A program made the position numbers and the translations under genes. Of a DNA stretch of 64,000 bases, positions 40,140-49,035 are shown in pieces. The notes under the pieces were generated by a model, which was given only the letters and a program-made list of their open reading frames with translations, was not told where the DNA came from and did not search any database. The first letter of the stretch is position 1. Every line of letters starts with the position of its first letter. Origin of the DNA: Nocardioides sp. GY 10127 (GTDB taxonomy: Bacteria; Actinomycetota; Actinomycetes; Propionibacteriales; Nocardioidaceae); the NCBI RefSeq assembly GCF_004919085.1, contig NZ_STGL01000009.1:62001-126000 (forward strand), given 5' to 3'.

Positions 40140-40155
40140 TGTGAGCGCTAACAAT
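40140..40155. promoter_or_regulatory. LacI-type operator upstream of GH42
   Basis: TGTGAGCGCTAACAAT is a near-perfect palindrome around AGCGCT and close to the classic LacI/GalR half-site. It is 47 bp before the GH42 start, downstream of a TTGACA at 40112-40117. No LacI-family gene is encoded in this window, so the regulator acts from elsewhere. Confidence 0.75.
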
Positions 40156-40201
40156 GCGGTCCGGAACCCTGCCGGCCGCCCGCCCCGAGGAGCCATCGCT
40201 G

Positions 40202-42331
40202 ATGTCCCACCTGCCCGACACCCTCCTGTTCGGTGCGGCGTACTACGCCGAGTACCAGCCCCACGGCGCGGCGCCGGACCGGATGGAGCGCGACCTCGAC
40301 CTCATGGTCGAGGCAGGCGTCACGGTCATCCGCGTCGGTGAGTCGGTGTGGTCGACGTGGGAGCCCGAGGACGGCCGCTTCGAGCTCGAGTGGCTCGGCC
40401 CCGTGCTGGACGCCGCGCACGCCCGCGGCATCAAGGTCGTGCTCGGCACCCCCACCTACGCCATCCCGCCGTGGCTGGTGCGCCGCTACCCCGAGATGAC
40501 CGGCGAGCGGGCCACCGGCCAGCGGATCGGCTGGGGCGCCCGTCAGGAGGTGGACCTCACCCACCCCGCGTTCCGGTTCCACGCCGAGCGCGTGTGCCGC
40601 GCGATCCTCGCGCGCTGGACCGACCACCCCAGCGTCATCGGCGTCCAGGTCGACAACGAGCCGGGCGCGGAGATCCTCTTCAACGAGGGCATCTTCCAGC
40701 GCTTCGCCGACGAGCTGCGCCACGAGTACGGCACCGTCGAGGCGCTCAACGACGCCTGGGGCCTCGTCTACTGGTCCCACCGGCTCTCCACCTGGGCCGA
40801 CCTGTGGCGCCCGGACGGCAACGTCCAGCCGCAGTACGACGTGGCCTGGCGCGCGTTCCAGGGCCGCCTCGTCGACGAGATGATCGCCTGGCAGGCCGAC
40901 CTGGCCCGCGAGTACACCTCGCCCGACCAGTTCGTCACCACCTGCCTCGACCAGGCCCGCCCCGGCCTGGACGACGACCTCGTGACCGAGTCGCTGTCGG
41001 TGAACTCGGGCAACTCCTACTACGGGATGCAGGACGACCTGGCCCGGCCCGACCACCGCGACCCCGACCAGTCCTGGACCCGGCACGGCGCCTGGTCGCT
41101 CTTCCAGTCCGGCGACCGGCTGTACTCCTCCAAGCGCGAGCCGTTCCTCGTCACCGAGACCACCGCGGGCCACATCGGCTTCCCGTGGGACACCCGACCC
41201 GCCTTCGACGGCCAGTGGCGCCAGGCGGCCTGGGCGCTGGTCTCGCGCGGCGCCCGGATGATCGAGTACTGGCACTGGAACACCAACACCTTCGGTGCCG
41301 AGACCTACTGGGGCGGCGTCCTGCCGCACACCGGCGAGCCGGGCCGCACCTACCGGGAGCTCGCCGGGATCGGGGCCGAGCTCAAGGCCGCGTCCGGCGT
41401 CTTCGAGGGCTACCGCCCCGAGGCCGACGTGACGATCCTCTGGGACGTCCCGAGCAAGTGGCTGTTCTCCAAGTACGCCGTGCTGTGCCGTCCCGACGGC
41501 TCGCCCGACCCGCACTCCTACTCCCGGCTCGTCGACCCCTTCTACCGGGGCACCGTGGACGCCGGCGGCCAGTCGACCATCGTCCACGCCCGTCGGCTGC
41601 TGGCCCAGGACCCGGCGCAGGCCGCGGCCGAGCACCCGCTGCTCGTGGTCTCGGGCTACTACCTCTCCGACGACGCCGCCCCGGCCTGGTTCGACGCCTA
41701 CGCGGCGGCCGGCGGCCACCTCGTGCTCGGGCCCCGCTCGCTCTACGCCGACCAGCTCTCCCGCGCCCGGGTGGCGCGCGGCCCGGCCGGGCTCACCGCG
41801 GCGGCCGGCGTCTCCTACGACGAGTACTCCAACCTCGTGGCGCCCCTCGCCGTCGCGCCGGTCGAGGGCGGGATCGCCCTCACCGAGGGCGGTGCGGCGG
41901 CGAAGTGGGTCGACGGCCTCGAGCTGGAGGAGGGCTCGGACGCGCAGGTGCTGCTCGGCTACGACCACCCGCACTTCGGCCGCTGGCCCGCGCTCACCCG
42001 CCGTGCCCACGGGGCCGGCACGGTGACGACGGTCGGGACCCTGCCCGACCCGGTGCTGGGCGCCGACGTCATGCGCGACCTGCTCGGGCTCGTCGGCGGG
42101 CCGGTCTCCGGCTGGCGCGACCTGCCGCCGAGCGTCACCGTCCACACGGGGCGGAACGCGGCCGGCGAGCGGGTGCACGTCGTCCACCAGTTCTCCTGGG
42201 AGCCGACGGAGGTGACGGCCCCGGCCGCGCTCGTCGACGTCCTGGGCGAGGGCACCACCGGCGCGGTGGCAGCGGGCGAGACGCTGCTGCTGGGCCCGTG
42301 GGACGTGCGGGTGCTCGTCGAGCGGAGGTGA
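40202..42331 (+). CDS. Glycoside hydrolase family 42 beta-galactosidase
   Basis: 709 residues from ATG 40202 (GAGGAG ten bases upstream; the in-frame ATG 40154 lies inside the operator region). N-terminal barrel FGAAYYAEYQP, acid/base Glu in GVQVDNEPG, nucleophile Glu in FLVTETTAGH, and IEYWHWNTNTFGAETYWGG; then a trimerisation-like middle domain (LLVVSGYYLSDDAAPAW) and a C-terminal beta domain. No signal peptide, so it is cytoplasmic. It cleaves beta-galactosides from imported oligosaccharides. Confidence 0.92.
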   Translation: MSHLPDTLLFGAAYYAEYQPHGAAPDRMERDLDLMVEAGVTVIRVGESVWSTWEPEDGRFELEWLGPVLDAAHARGIKVVLGTPTYAIPPWLVRRYPEMTGERATGQRIGWGARQEVDLTHPAFRFHAERVCRAILARWTDHPSVIGVQVDNEPGAEILFNEGIFQRFADELRHEYGTVEALNDAWGLVYWSHRLSTWADLWRPDGNVQPQYDVAWRAFQGRLVDEMIAWQADLAREYTSPDQFVTTCLDQARPGLDDDLVTESLSVNSGNSYYGMQDDLARPDHRDPDQSWTRHGAWSLFQSGDRLYSSKREPFLVTETTAGHIGFPWDTRPAFDGQWRQAAWALVSRGARMIEYWHWNTNTFGAETYWGGVLPHTGEPGRTYRELAGIGAELKAASGVFEGYRPEADVTILWDVPSKWLFSKYAVLCRPDGSPDPHSYSRLVDPFYRGTVDAGGQSTIVHARRLLAQDPAQAAAEHPLLVVSGYYLSDDAAPAWFDAYAAAGGHLVLGPRSLYADQLSRARVARGPAGLTAAAGVSYDEYSNLVAPLAVAPVEGGIALTEGGAAAKWVDGLELEEGSDAQVLLGYDHPHFGRWPALTRRAHGAGTVTTVGTLPDPVLGADVMRDLLGLVGGPVSGWRDLPPSVTVHTGRNAAGERVHVVHQFSWEPTEVTAPAALVDVLGEGTTGAVAAGETLLLGPWDVRVLVERR

Positions 42332-42359
42332 CCCGCCTCGACGCGTGAGCCGCGCGACG

Positions 42360-42399
42360 ACGAAGGCCGCCCACCCCGTGCGGGGTGGGCGGCCTTCGT
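42360..42399. terminator. Bidirectional hairpin terminator (GH42 / sugar ABC operon)
   Basis: CGAAGGCCGCCCACCCC and its exact complement around a GTGC loop, located 29 bp after the GH42 stop and 51 bp after the convergent permease stop. Confidence 0.85.
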
Positions 42400-42449
42400 G
42401 CGTGCGGCGGGCGGTGCTGACCTGCGGCGGCGGTGCTGACGGGCGACGT

Positions 42450-43349
42450 TCAGCGGCCGCCGAGGCCGCTGGTGACGATGCCGCGCACCAGGTGCTTCTG
42501 GAGCAGGACGAGGAGCACGACCGTGGGCACCATCGAGATGACCGAGGCGGCCATGACGAGGTTCCACTGGCTGCCCTGCTGGCCGAAGAACGACTGCAGG
42601 CCCAGCGGGATCGTGCCGAACGTGTTGACGTCGTTGACCACGATGAGCGGCCACAGGAACGAGTTCCAGTAGGTGATGAACGAGAACACCGAGAGCACGG
42701 CCATGGTGGGCCGGGCCAGCGGCAGCATCACGAAGAGGAACGTGCGGATCGTGCCCGCGCCGTCGACCCTCGCGGCGTCCTCGAGCTCCTGGGGCAGCGT
42801 GAGGAAGAACTGCCGCATCATGAACGCCCCCAGCGCGGTGAAGGCCCACGGCACGATGAGCGCCTGGTAGGAGTCGACCCAGTCGACCTGCTGCATGAGC
42901 ACGTACATCGGCACCACGAGGACGTCCTGCGGGACCATGAGGGTGGCCAGGAAGACCGCGAACACGAGGTTGCGCCCGCGCCACCGCAGCCGGGAGAAGG
43001 CGTAGCCGCTCAGGGCGGAGACAGTGAGGTTGATGGCCGTGCCGACGGCGGCGACCACGATCCCGTTGACCATGAACCGGGCGAACGGGAAGTACGTGAA
43101 CGCCTCGACGTAGTTCTGCCAGCGGAACTCGCTGCCCCACAGCGACGGCGGGGTCGAGAGGACCTCCGCGCGGGGCTTGAAGGACGTCGCGACCATGTAG
43201 ATCAGCGGCGAGAGGAACGCCAGCGCGACCAGGCAGAGCACGACGTAGGAGACGACGTGCCGCACGCGGTGGGAGCCGTCGCTGCGCGGGGCCTGCCCGG
43301 CGTGCGGGGCGGTCCCCCCGGGGGCGGGACGGGTGGCCAGGTCACTCAT
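42450..43349 (-). CDS. Carbohydrate ABC transporter permease, MalG type
   Basis: 299 residues, six membrane segments, with the EAA coupling motif ELEDAARVDGAGTIRTFLFVMLP. It overlaps the MalF-type permease by 8 nt. It is the last gene of the fucose-transport operon fuconate dehydratase - SBP - MalF-like - MalG-like. Confidence 0.9.
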   Translation of the reverse strand: MSDLATRPAPGGTAPHAGQAPRSDGSHRVRHVVSYVVLCLVALAFLSPLIYMVATSFKPRAEVLSTPPSLWGSEFRWQNYVEAFTYFPFARFMVNGIVVAAVGTAINLTVSALSGYAFSRLRWRGRNLVFAVFLATLMVPQDVLVVPMYVLMQQVDWVDSYQALIVPWAFTALGAFMMRQFFLTLPQELEDAARVDGAGTIRTFLFVMLPLARPTMAVLSVFSFITYWNSFLWPLIVVNDVNTFGTIPLGLQSFFGQQGSQWNLVMAASVISMVPTVVLLVLLQKHLVRGIVTSGLGGR

Positions 43350-44316
43350 AGTGCACCCACTTCTTCTGGCCGGCGAACTGCGCGGCGGTGAGGCCGAGGA
43401 TGATGACGAACAGGATCCACGCGGCGGCCGAGGCGAGGCCGAGCTGCTGGTACTGGAAGCCCTCGTTGTAGATGTACTGGACCAGGGTGAGCGTGGAGGA
43501 GCCCGGCCCGCCCTTGGTCAGGATGAACGGCTGGATGAACACCTGGAACGAGGTGATCAGCGTCATCGTGGTGGCGAAGAAGACCGAGGGCGAGATCATC
43601 GGGAACTTGATCTTCCAGAACAGGGTCCAGGCGCCCGCGCCGTCCAGCTGCGCGGCCTCGAGCTGGCTCTCCGGCACGGAGTCCAGGGCCGCCGAGAAGA
43701 TGAGCATGTTGTAGCCGAAGCCCTGCCACACGCTCATGGCGACCACGGCGAGCATCGCGAAGCGGTCGTCCGCGAGGAAGTTCGGCGCGGAGACGCCGGC
43801 CACCGTCTGCGTGGTCGCGTCGATGAGGCCGTCGGGCTGGTAGAGGAAGCGCCACACGACGGCGTTCGCCACGATCGGCGTCACCGTGGGGATGAAGAAG
43901 ATGACGCGGAAGACGTGGCGGTGCCGGATGCGCGGGGTCAGCCACGCCGCGAGCCCGAGCGAGACCACGAGGTTGAGCGGCACGTAGAGCAGCGTGAACA
44001 CCGCGGTGTTGCGGATGACCTCGCGGAAGATCGGGTCACCGAGCAGCCTCGTGTAGTTGGCGAGCCCCACGAACGAGCGGTCGCCCAGCATCGGCCAGTC
44101 GAAGAGGCTGACCGTCACCGTCATGATGATCGGCAGCGCGGTGAAGACGGCCAGGCCGATCAGGTGCGGGGCGGAGAACCCCCAGCCCCACCCGCTGGAG
44201 GTCCCCTCCCGCCGTCGGGGGCGGCCGCCGTGGGCGGGGCCCCCCTTCCGCGGGGCGCCCGAGGGGCGGCCCCCCGTCGTCGTCGGTCTCGTGGACTGGG
44301 GCGTGGACGTCGCCAC
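43342..44316 (-). CDS. Carbohydrate ABC transporter permease, MalF type
   Basis: 324 residues from GTG 44316 (GGAGGGAGAGG upstream). The ~45-residue cytoplasmic N-terminus is Pro/Gly/Arg-rich, followed by six membrane segments and the coupling motif SQLEAAQLDGAGAWTLFWKIKFP. No ATPase gene lies in the operon, so a shared MsiK-like ATPase is expected. Confidence 0.9.
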   Translation of the reverse strand: MATSTPQSTRPTTTGGRPSGAPRKGGPAHGGRPRRREGTSSGWGWGFSAPHLIGLAVFTALPIIMTVTVSLFDWPMLGDRSFVGLANYTRLLGDPIFREVIRNTAVFTLLYVPLNLVVSLGLAAWLTPRIRHRHVFRVIFFIPTVTPIVANAVVWRFLYQPDGLIDATTQTVAGVSAPNFLADDRFAMLAVVAMSVWQGFGYNMLIFSAALDSVPESQLEAAQLDGAGAWTLFWKIKFPMISPSVFFATTMTLITSFQVFIQPFILTKGGPGSSTLTLVQYIYNEGFQYQQLGLASAAAWILFVIILGLTAAQFAGQKKWVHYE

Positions 44317-44401
44317 AGCACCTCTCCCTCCGGTACGGGCCCCGGGGGAGGCGTGCGTGCGCCTCCCCCGGGACGGGTCGATCAGTGTGTCTGCTGCAGC
44401 C

Positions 44402-45628
44402 TCAGGAGCCGAGCTGGGAGGCGATGGCCGACATGGCCTCCTCGCCGGTCTGCTGGCCGTTGATGGCCGGCGGGGCGTACTGCGCGAACAGCTGCGAGAG
44501 CTGGTCGGAGTCCGCGTTGCCGGGCAGCGGGACGGAGGTGGACAGCGCGGTCTTCAGGACGTTGTCGAGACCGTCGATGCCGGCGGTCTCGAACCAGGCC
44601 GACTGCGCCTTGGTCCGCGACGGCAGGGCCCGGCCCTCCTCGGCGAGCGAGGTGAGGACCTGCTCGCTCGTCATCGTCTGGATCGCCTCGAACGCCTGCT
44701 CGGGGTACTTGCACTGCGAGGAGATGCCGAAGCCGGAGCCCGCGCTGAAGGTGCCGGCGTCGGAGTCGCCCACCGGGATGGTGGTGACGCCGAGGTCGAA
44801 GTCGACGACGCCCTTCTGGTTGATGATCGACCAGGGGCCGTCGATGTACGTGCCGGCCTGGCCGTTGACGAAGGCGGTGTCGTCGGCCGTGCTGTCGGCC
44901 TGGGCCTGCGTGGCGTAGCCCTTCTCGACCAGCGAGTTGATCCAGTCCAGGCCCTCGGCGAACTTCGCGTTGGTCGCGTCGAGGTCGCCGTCCTCCGTGA
45001 TCACCCGGCCGCCGTTGTAGGCGAGGATGAGCGACTCCAGGTTCAGGTCCTCGTCGGAGGTCGCCAGGATCTTGTCGCCGTTGGCCTTGAGCTTCGCCGC
45101 CGCGGCCTCGAAGTCGTCGACGGTCCAACCGGGCTCGGGGGTGACGCCGGCGGCCTTGAACATGTCCTTGTTGTAGAACATCAGGAGCGGCCCGGTGTCG
45201 TAGGGCAGGGCGTACAGCTTGCCGTCGACGGTCATGCCGTCGAGCGCGGTGGTGTCGAAGCCGGACAGGTCGACGCCGTCCTCCTTCACCAGGTCGTCCA
45301 GCGGGATCAGCTGGTCGGTGTAGTTCGCCGCACGGAGGCTCTGGACCGTGACGATGCAAGGCGCGTCGCTGGAGCTGAGCTGGGTGCGCAGCTTGGTCCA
45401 GTAGTCGGTGAACGGGGCGCCCTGGATGGTGACGGTCGGGCCGCCGTCGTCGGAGACGGCGTCGGCCACCTCCTGCCACGCGTTCTGGTCGGCGGTGCCC
45501 GAGATCCACATGGCCCAGGTCAGGTCGTCGGCGCTCTGCGAGCTGGCCGACGATCCCGAGCTGCAGGCCGACAGGGCGAGGACGGCCGCCGAGGCGACGG
45601 CCGCGAGGCGGACTGTGCGGTTCTTCAT
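44402..45628 (-). CDS. Sugar-binding lipoprotein of the fucose-locus ABC importer
   Basis: 408 residues; signal peptide with lipobox LSAC (Cys22) and a Ser-rich linker. Extracellular solute-binding family 1: WAMWISGTADQNAWQEV, LYALPYDTGPLLMFYNKDMF, YIDGPWSI and YPEQAFEAIQTM. Its ATG overlaps the fuconate dehydratase stop. Because the GH29 fucosidase is cytoplasmic, the likely ligand is a fucosylated oligosaccharide rather than free fucose alone. Confidence 0.88.
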   Translation of the reverse strand: MKNRTVRLAAVASAAVLALSACSSGSSASSQSADDLTWAMWISGTADQNAWQEVADAVSDDGGPTVTIQGAPFTDYWTKLRTQLSSSDAPCIVTVQSLRAANYTDQLIPLDDLVKEDGVDLSGFDTTALDGMTVDGKLYALPYDTGPLLMFYNKDMFKAAGVTPEPGWTVDDFEAAAAKLKANGDKILATSDEDLNLESLILAYNGGRVITEDGDLDATNAKFAEGLDWINSLVEKGYATQAQADSTADDTAFVNGQAGTYIDGPWSIINQKGVVDFDLGVTTIPVGDSDAGTFSAGSGFGISSQCKYPEQAFEAIQTMTSEQVLTSLAEEGRALPSRTKAQSAWFETAGIDGLDNVLKTALSTSVPLPGNADSDQLSQLFAQYAPPAINGQQTGEEAMSAIASQLGS

Positions 45629-46995
45629 GAGTTGACCACTCCACTGTTGTGAGGACCTGACGCCACCGTCGGCGACAGGGTGGGGAGCTGGTGCTCGGTG
45701 GAGGTCCACTCCGCACCATCGGGGTAGGAGAAGCGCGAGAGCGACTCCGGGTCGATCTCGGTGCCGGCCCCCGGCGCCTTGGGCGCGCGGTAGTGGCCGT
45801 CCTGGATGTCGACCGGCTCCAGGAAGTGCTCGTGGAGGTGGTCCACGAACTCGATGCACCGGCCGTCGAGGCTGCCCGAGACAGCCACGAAGTCGAGCAT
45901 GGACAGGTGCTGCACGGCCTCGCAGAGGCCGACCCCGCCCGCGTGCGGGCACACGGGGACGCCGAACTTGGCGGCGAGCAGGAGGATCGCGACGTTCTCG
46001 TTGACCCCCGCGACGCGGGTGGCGTCGATCTGGAGGACCTGGAGGGCGTCCGCCTGGAGCAGCTGCTTGAACATGACGCGGTTGGCGACGTGCTCGCCGG
46101 TCGCGACCGGGAGCGGGGCGATGCCCTGCGCGATCCGGGCCGCGCCGAGGATGTCGTCGGGGCTGGTCGGCTCCTCGACCCAGGCGATGTCGAACTCCGC
46201 CAGGGCGTTGACCCAGGTGATGGCCTCGTCCACGTCCCACCGCTGGTTGGCGTCGATGGCCACCCGGATCTCGGGGCCGACGGTGCGGCGGGCGATGGCC
46301 AGCCGGCGGCGGTCGTCCTCGACCGAGAGGCCCACCTTCAGCTTGATCTGGCGGAAGCCGCTCTCCACGGCCTCGCGGCACAGGCGCTCCAGCTTCTCGT
46401 CGGAGTAGCCGAGCCAGCCGGGCGTGGTGGTGTAGGCGGGGTAGCCCTGCGCGAGCAGGATCGCCTCGCGCTCCTCGCGACCGGGCTGGGCCCGCTCCAG
46501 GATCGACAGCGCCTCGTCGGGGGTGAGGGCGTCGGAGAGGTAGCGGAAGTCGACCAGGGCCACGAGCTCGGCCGGGCTCATCCGGGAGAGCAGCTGCCAC
46601 AGCGGGAGCCCGGCGCGCTTGGCCTTGAGGTCCCACAGGGCGTTCACGACGGCGCCGATCGCCATGTGCATGACGCCCTTCTCGGGGCCGAGCCAGCGCA
46701 GCTGGCTGTCGTGCACCAGCCGGCGCCACGTGCCGCCCATGTCGGCGAGCAGCGACTCGACGTCCTCGCCCTCGAGCATCGAGCCGACGAGGGAGACCGC
46801 GGCGGCCTCGACGTCGTTGCCCCGGCCGATCGTGAAGACGAAGGCGTGCCCCTCGAGGCCGTCCCCGGCGTCCGTGCGCAGGACGACGTAGGCGGCCGAG
46901 TAGTCGGGGTCGGCGTTCATCGCGTCCGAGCCCGACAGGTCCCGTGAGGTCGGGAAACGGATGTCGCGGGTCGCGATCTGGGTGATGCGGCTCAA
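45625..46995 (-). CDS. L-fuconate dehydratase (enolase superfamily)
   Basis: 456 residues from TTG 46995 with AGGAGAG seven bases upstream. Enolase-superfamily barrel: KLKVG (KxK general base), metal ligands in AIDANQRWD, WVEEPTSPDD and TGEH, and His base region CPHAGGVGLCE. The N-terminal TSRDLSGSDAMNADPDYSAAYV matches the fuconate dehydratase subgroup closely. It dehydrates L-fuconate to 2-keto-3-deoxy-L-fuconate. It heads the transporter operon and has an operator at 47034. Confidence 0.9.
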   Translation of the reverse strand: MSRITQIATRDIRFPTSRDLSGSDAMNADPDYSAAYVVLRTDAGDGLEGHAFVFTIGRGNDVEAAAVSLVGSMLEGEDVESLLADMGGTWRRLVHDSQLRWLGPEKGVMHMAIGAVVNALWDLKAKRAGLPLWQLLSRMSPAELVALVDFRYLSDALTPDEALSILERAQPGREEREAILLAQGYPAYTTTPGWLGYSDEKLERLCREAVESGFRQIKLKVGLSVEDDRRRLAIARRTVGPEIRVAIDANQRWDVDEAITWVNALAEFDIAWVEEPTSPDDILGAARIAQGIAPLPVATGEHVANRVMFKQLLQADALQVLQIDATRVAGVNENVAILLLAAKFGVPVCPHAGGVGLCEAVQHLSMLDFVAVSGSLDGRCIEFVDHLHEHFLEPVDIQDGHYRAPKAPGAGTEIDPESLSRFSYPDGAEWTSTEHQLPTLSPTVASGPHNSGVVNS

Positions 46996-47033
46996 GGGTC
47001 ACTCTCCTGGGGTCCGTGGAGCGGGCGTCATCT

Positions 47034-47048
47034 AAACACCGGATGTTT
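47034..47048. promoter_or_regulatory. Fucose-regulon GntR operator, site 1
   Basis: AAACACCGGATGTTT: one mismatch from the palindrome AAACATCNGATGTTT deduced from five sites in this region. It lies 39 bp upstream of the fuconate dehydratase start. Confidence 0.75.
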
Positions 47049-47099
47049 CCGGGTGTCAACCGTCACATTTCGGCCCTTGTGAGCGTGGACTAGCGAGTT

Positions 47100-47114
47100 A
47101 GACATCGGATCTAT
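47100..47114. promoter_or_regulatory. Fucose-regulon GntR operator, site 2
   Basis: AGACATCGGATCTAT keeps the ACATCNGAT core. It is 48 bp upstream of the GH29 start and 66 bp from site 1 in the same divergent promoter. Confidence 0.7.
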
Positions 47115-47161
47115 ACGCTGCTCCTCGTTGTGACCCAGCCGACATGAAAGGGTGAGACCCC

Positions 47162-48529
47162 ATGGCGATGTTCAAGAACGACTCGTACCGGCCGGAGGCC
47201 TACCAGCACCTGGAGCACCCGGTCCCCGAGTGGTTCGCCGCGGCGAAGCTCGGGATCTTCGTCCACTGGGGGGCCTACTCCGTGCCGGCCTGGGCGGAGC
47301 CCTTGGGCGAGCTCGGCTCCGAGGAGGACCCGGGCGACTTCGCGCGCAACCCCTACGCCGAGTGGTACGCGAACACCATCCGCATCCCCGGCAGCCCGGC
47401 CGCCGAGCACCACGCGGCCACCTACGGCGACGCGGACTACTACGACTTCCTCGACCAGTGGAAGGCCGAGAGCTTCGACGCCGACGCGCTGGCCGAGCTC
47501 GTCCGCAGCACGGGGGCGCGCTACTTCGTGCCCACGAGCAAGCACCACGACGGCATCACGCTGTGGGACGCCCCCCGCTCCGAGGGGCTGAACACGGTCG
47601 ACCGCGGCCCGCACCGCAACCTCGTGGCCGAGATGGCCGAGGCGATGGAGAAGGTCGGCGTCCGCTTCGGCGCCTACTACTCCGGCGGCCTGGACTGGCA
47701 CTTCACCGGCCTGCCGGCGCTCACGGAGAAGCCTGCGGAGGTGGGGGCGGACTTCCCGGGACGTCCGAACGACAAGGCCTACGCCGACTACGCCTACGAG
47801 CAGACGCTCGACCTCATCGAGCGCTACAAGCCCGCCGTCCTGTGGGGCGACATCGACTGGCCGGACGCCGGTAAGGAGCCCGGACCCACGTCCCTGCTCG
47901 CGCTGTTCGACCGCTACTACGAGGTCGTGCCCGACGGCGTGGTCAACGACCGCTGGGGCGACACCCACTGGGACTTCCGCACCAGCGAGTACCAGGAGTC
48001 CCCGGAGCTCGGCGGCGAGGTCTTCGAGAACTGCCGCGGCATCGGCTACTCCTTCGGCCACAACACCCAGGAGACCGCCGCGCACACGCTGGACGGCGGG
48101 GGTGCCGTGCGGCACTTCGTCGACATCGTGGCGCAGGGCGGCAACCTGCTCCTCAACATCGGCCTGACGGCCGACGGGAGCGTGCCGCCGCTCCAGCGGC
48201 AGACGCTGGAGGCGCTCGGCGCGTGGAACGCCCGGAACGGCGCGGCCGTCTTCGGCACCTCCGTCGCCGGCCCCGAGCTGGTCGACCCCGCCGGCGCAGC
48301 CGAGGGCTGGGTGCGGTTCACCCGCGGGGACGGCGTGCTCAACGTCGTCCTGGGCGAGCCCGGCGAGGTCGTGGTGCCGGTCGTGGCCGGTGCGGTCGAC
48401 CCGGCCGGTGCCGCCGTCCTCGGTGGCGGCGACGTCACCGCCGAGGTCGTGGACGACGGGCTGCTGCTGCGCGTCACCGGCGTCGGCGAGGACGGCCTGC
48501 CGGTCGTCGTCACCCTGCCGCTGACCTGA
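47162..48529 (+). CDS. GH29 alpha-L-fucosidase
   Basis: 455 residues, ATG 47162. GH29 barrel: WFAAAKLGIFVHWGAYSVP, ARYFVPTSKHHDGITLWD, FGAYYSGGLDW and probable nucleophile Asp230 in LWGDIDWPD. A C-terminal beta-rich domain (~370-455) follows. No signal peptide, so it is cytoplasmic. It releases L-fucose from imported glycans; the fucose is then oxidised by the neighbouring enzymes. It is divergent from the dehydratase-transporter operon with two shared operators. Confidence 0.92.
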   Translation: MAMFKNDSYRPEAYQHLEHPVPEWFAAAKLGIFVHWGAYSVPAWAEPLGELGSEEDPGDFARNPYAEWYANTIRIPGSPAAEHHAATYGDADYYDFLDQWKAESFDADALAELVRSTGARYFVPTSKHHDGITLWDAPRSEGLNTVDRGPHRNLVAEMAEAMEKVGVRFGAYYSGGLDWHFTGLPALTEKPAEVGADFPGRPNDKAYADYAYEQTLDLIERYKPAVLWGDIDWPDAGKEPGPTSLLALFDRYYEVVPDGVVNDRWGDTHWDFRTSEYQESPELGGEVFENCRGIGYSFGHNTQETAAHTLDGGGAVRHFVDIVAQGGNLLLNIGLTADGSVPPLQRQTLEALGAWNARNGAAVFGTSVAGPELVDPAGAAEGWVRFTRGDGVLNVVLGEPGEVVVPVVAGAVDPAGAAVLGGGDVTAEVVDDGLLLRVTGVGEDGLPVVVTLPLT

Positions 48530-48547
48530 GGGCCGGCCTCACGGACG

Positions 48548-48593
48548 CCACGGCCCGTCGGTCCGGGACGGCACCCGGATCGCCGGGCCGTGG
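48548..48593. terminator. Hairpin between convergent GH29 and mutarotase genes
   Basis: CCACGGCCCG and CGGGCCGTGG are perfect 10-bp arms around a 26-nt loop, 19 bp after the GH29 stop and 12 bp before the convergent gene's stop. Confidence 0.6.
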
Positions 48594-48604
48594 CCCGTGC
48601 AGCC

Positions 48605-48931
48605 CTAGTCGAGGTGCCACACCTCGGTGAGCGTCTTCCACTGCTCGCCCTCGGGCGTGCCGGGCAGGCGCTCCTGGAGGGGGTCGGTGTGCGTCCACCA
48701 CTCGCGGGTGAGCGGGTCCTCGCCGACCCGGGCCAGGGCCCGGGCCACGTCGTCCGGGCCGCCGTCGACCTCGAAGAAGGCGAAGAGGTCCTCGCCGTCG
48801 AGGAAGATCGTGTAGTTCCGGACGCCGGCCGCGGTGAGCGTGGCCTCGACCCCGGGCCACACTGCCGCGTGGAGCTCCAGGTACCGCTCGCGGTGCTCCC
48901 TGGGCAGTCGGATGCGCTGGCCGATCCTCAT
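48605..48931 (-). CDS. L-rhamnose/L-fucose mutarotase (RhaM family)
   Basis: 108 residues, the normal length. The family pattern is visible: RYLELHAAVWPGVEATLTAAG, VRNYTIFLDGEDLFAFFEV and WWTHTDPLQERL. It interconverts anomers of a 6-deoxyhexose. In this locus the substrate is presumably L-fucose, giving the beta-pyranose for the dehydrogenase. An operator (site 3) lies 41 bp upstream. Confidence 0.85.
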   Translation of the reverse strand: MRIGQRIRLPREHRERYLELHAAVWPGVEATLTAAGVRNYTIFLDGEDLFAFFEVDGGPDDVARALARVGEDPLTREWWTHTDPLQERLPGTPEGEQWKTLTEVWHLD

Positions 48932-48971
48932 GTGCTCTCTCCTCTTTCGTCCCGGGTCGCACGACCCGCTA

Positions 48972-48986
48972 AAACATCAGATGTCG
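48972..48986. promoter_or_regulatory. Fucose-regulon GntR operator, site 3
   Basis: AAACATCAGATGTCG: perfect ACATCAGATGT core. It lies between the mutarotase gene (minus) and the GntR gene (plus), consistent with autoregulation. Confidence 0.78.
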
Positions 48987-49035
48987 CGTCAAGCAGGGGG
49001 CCGCTCGGGCCCGGGGAAGGTCCTAGGGTGACAAC

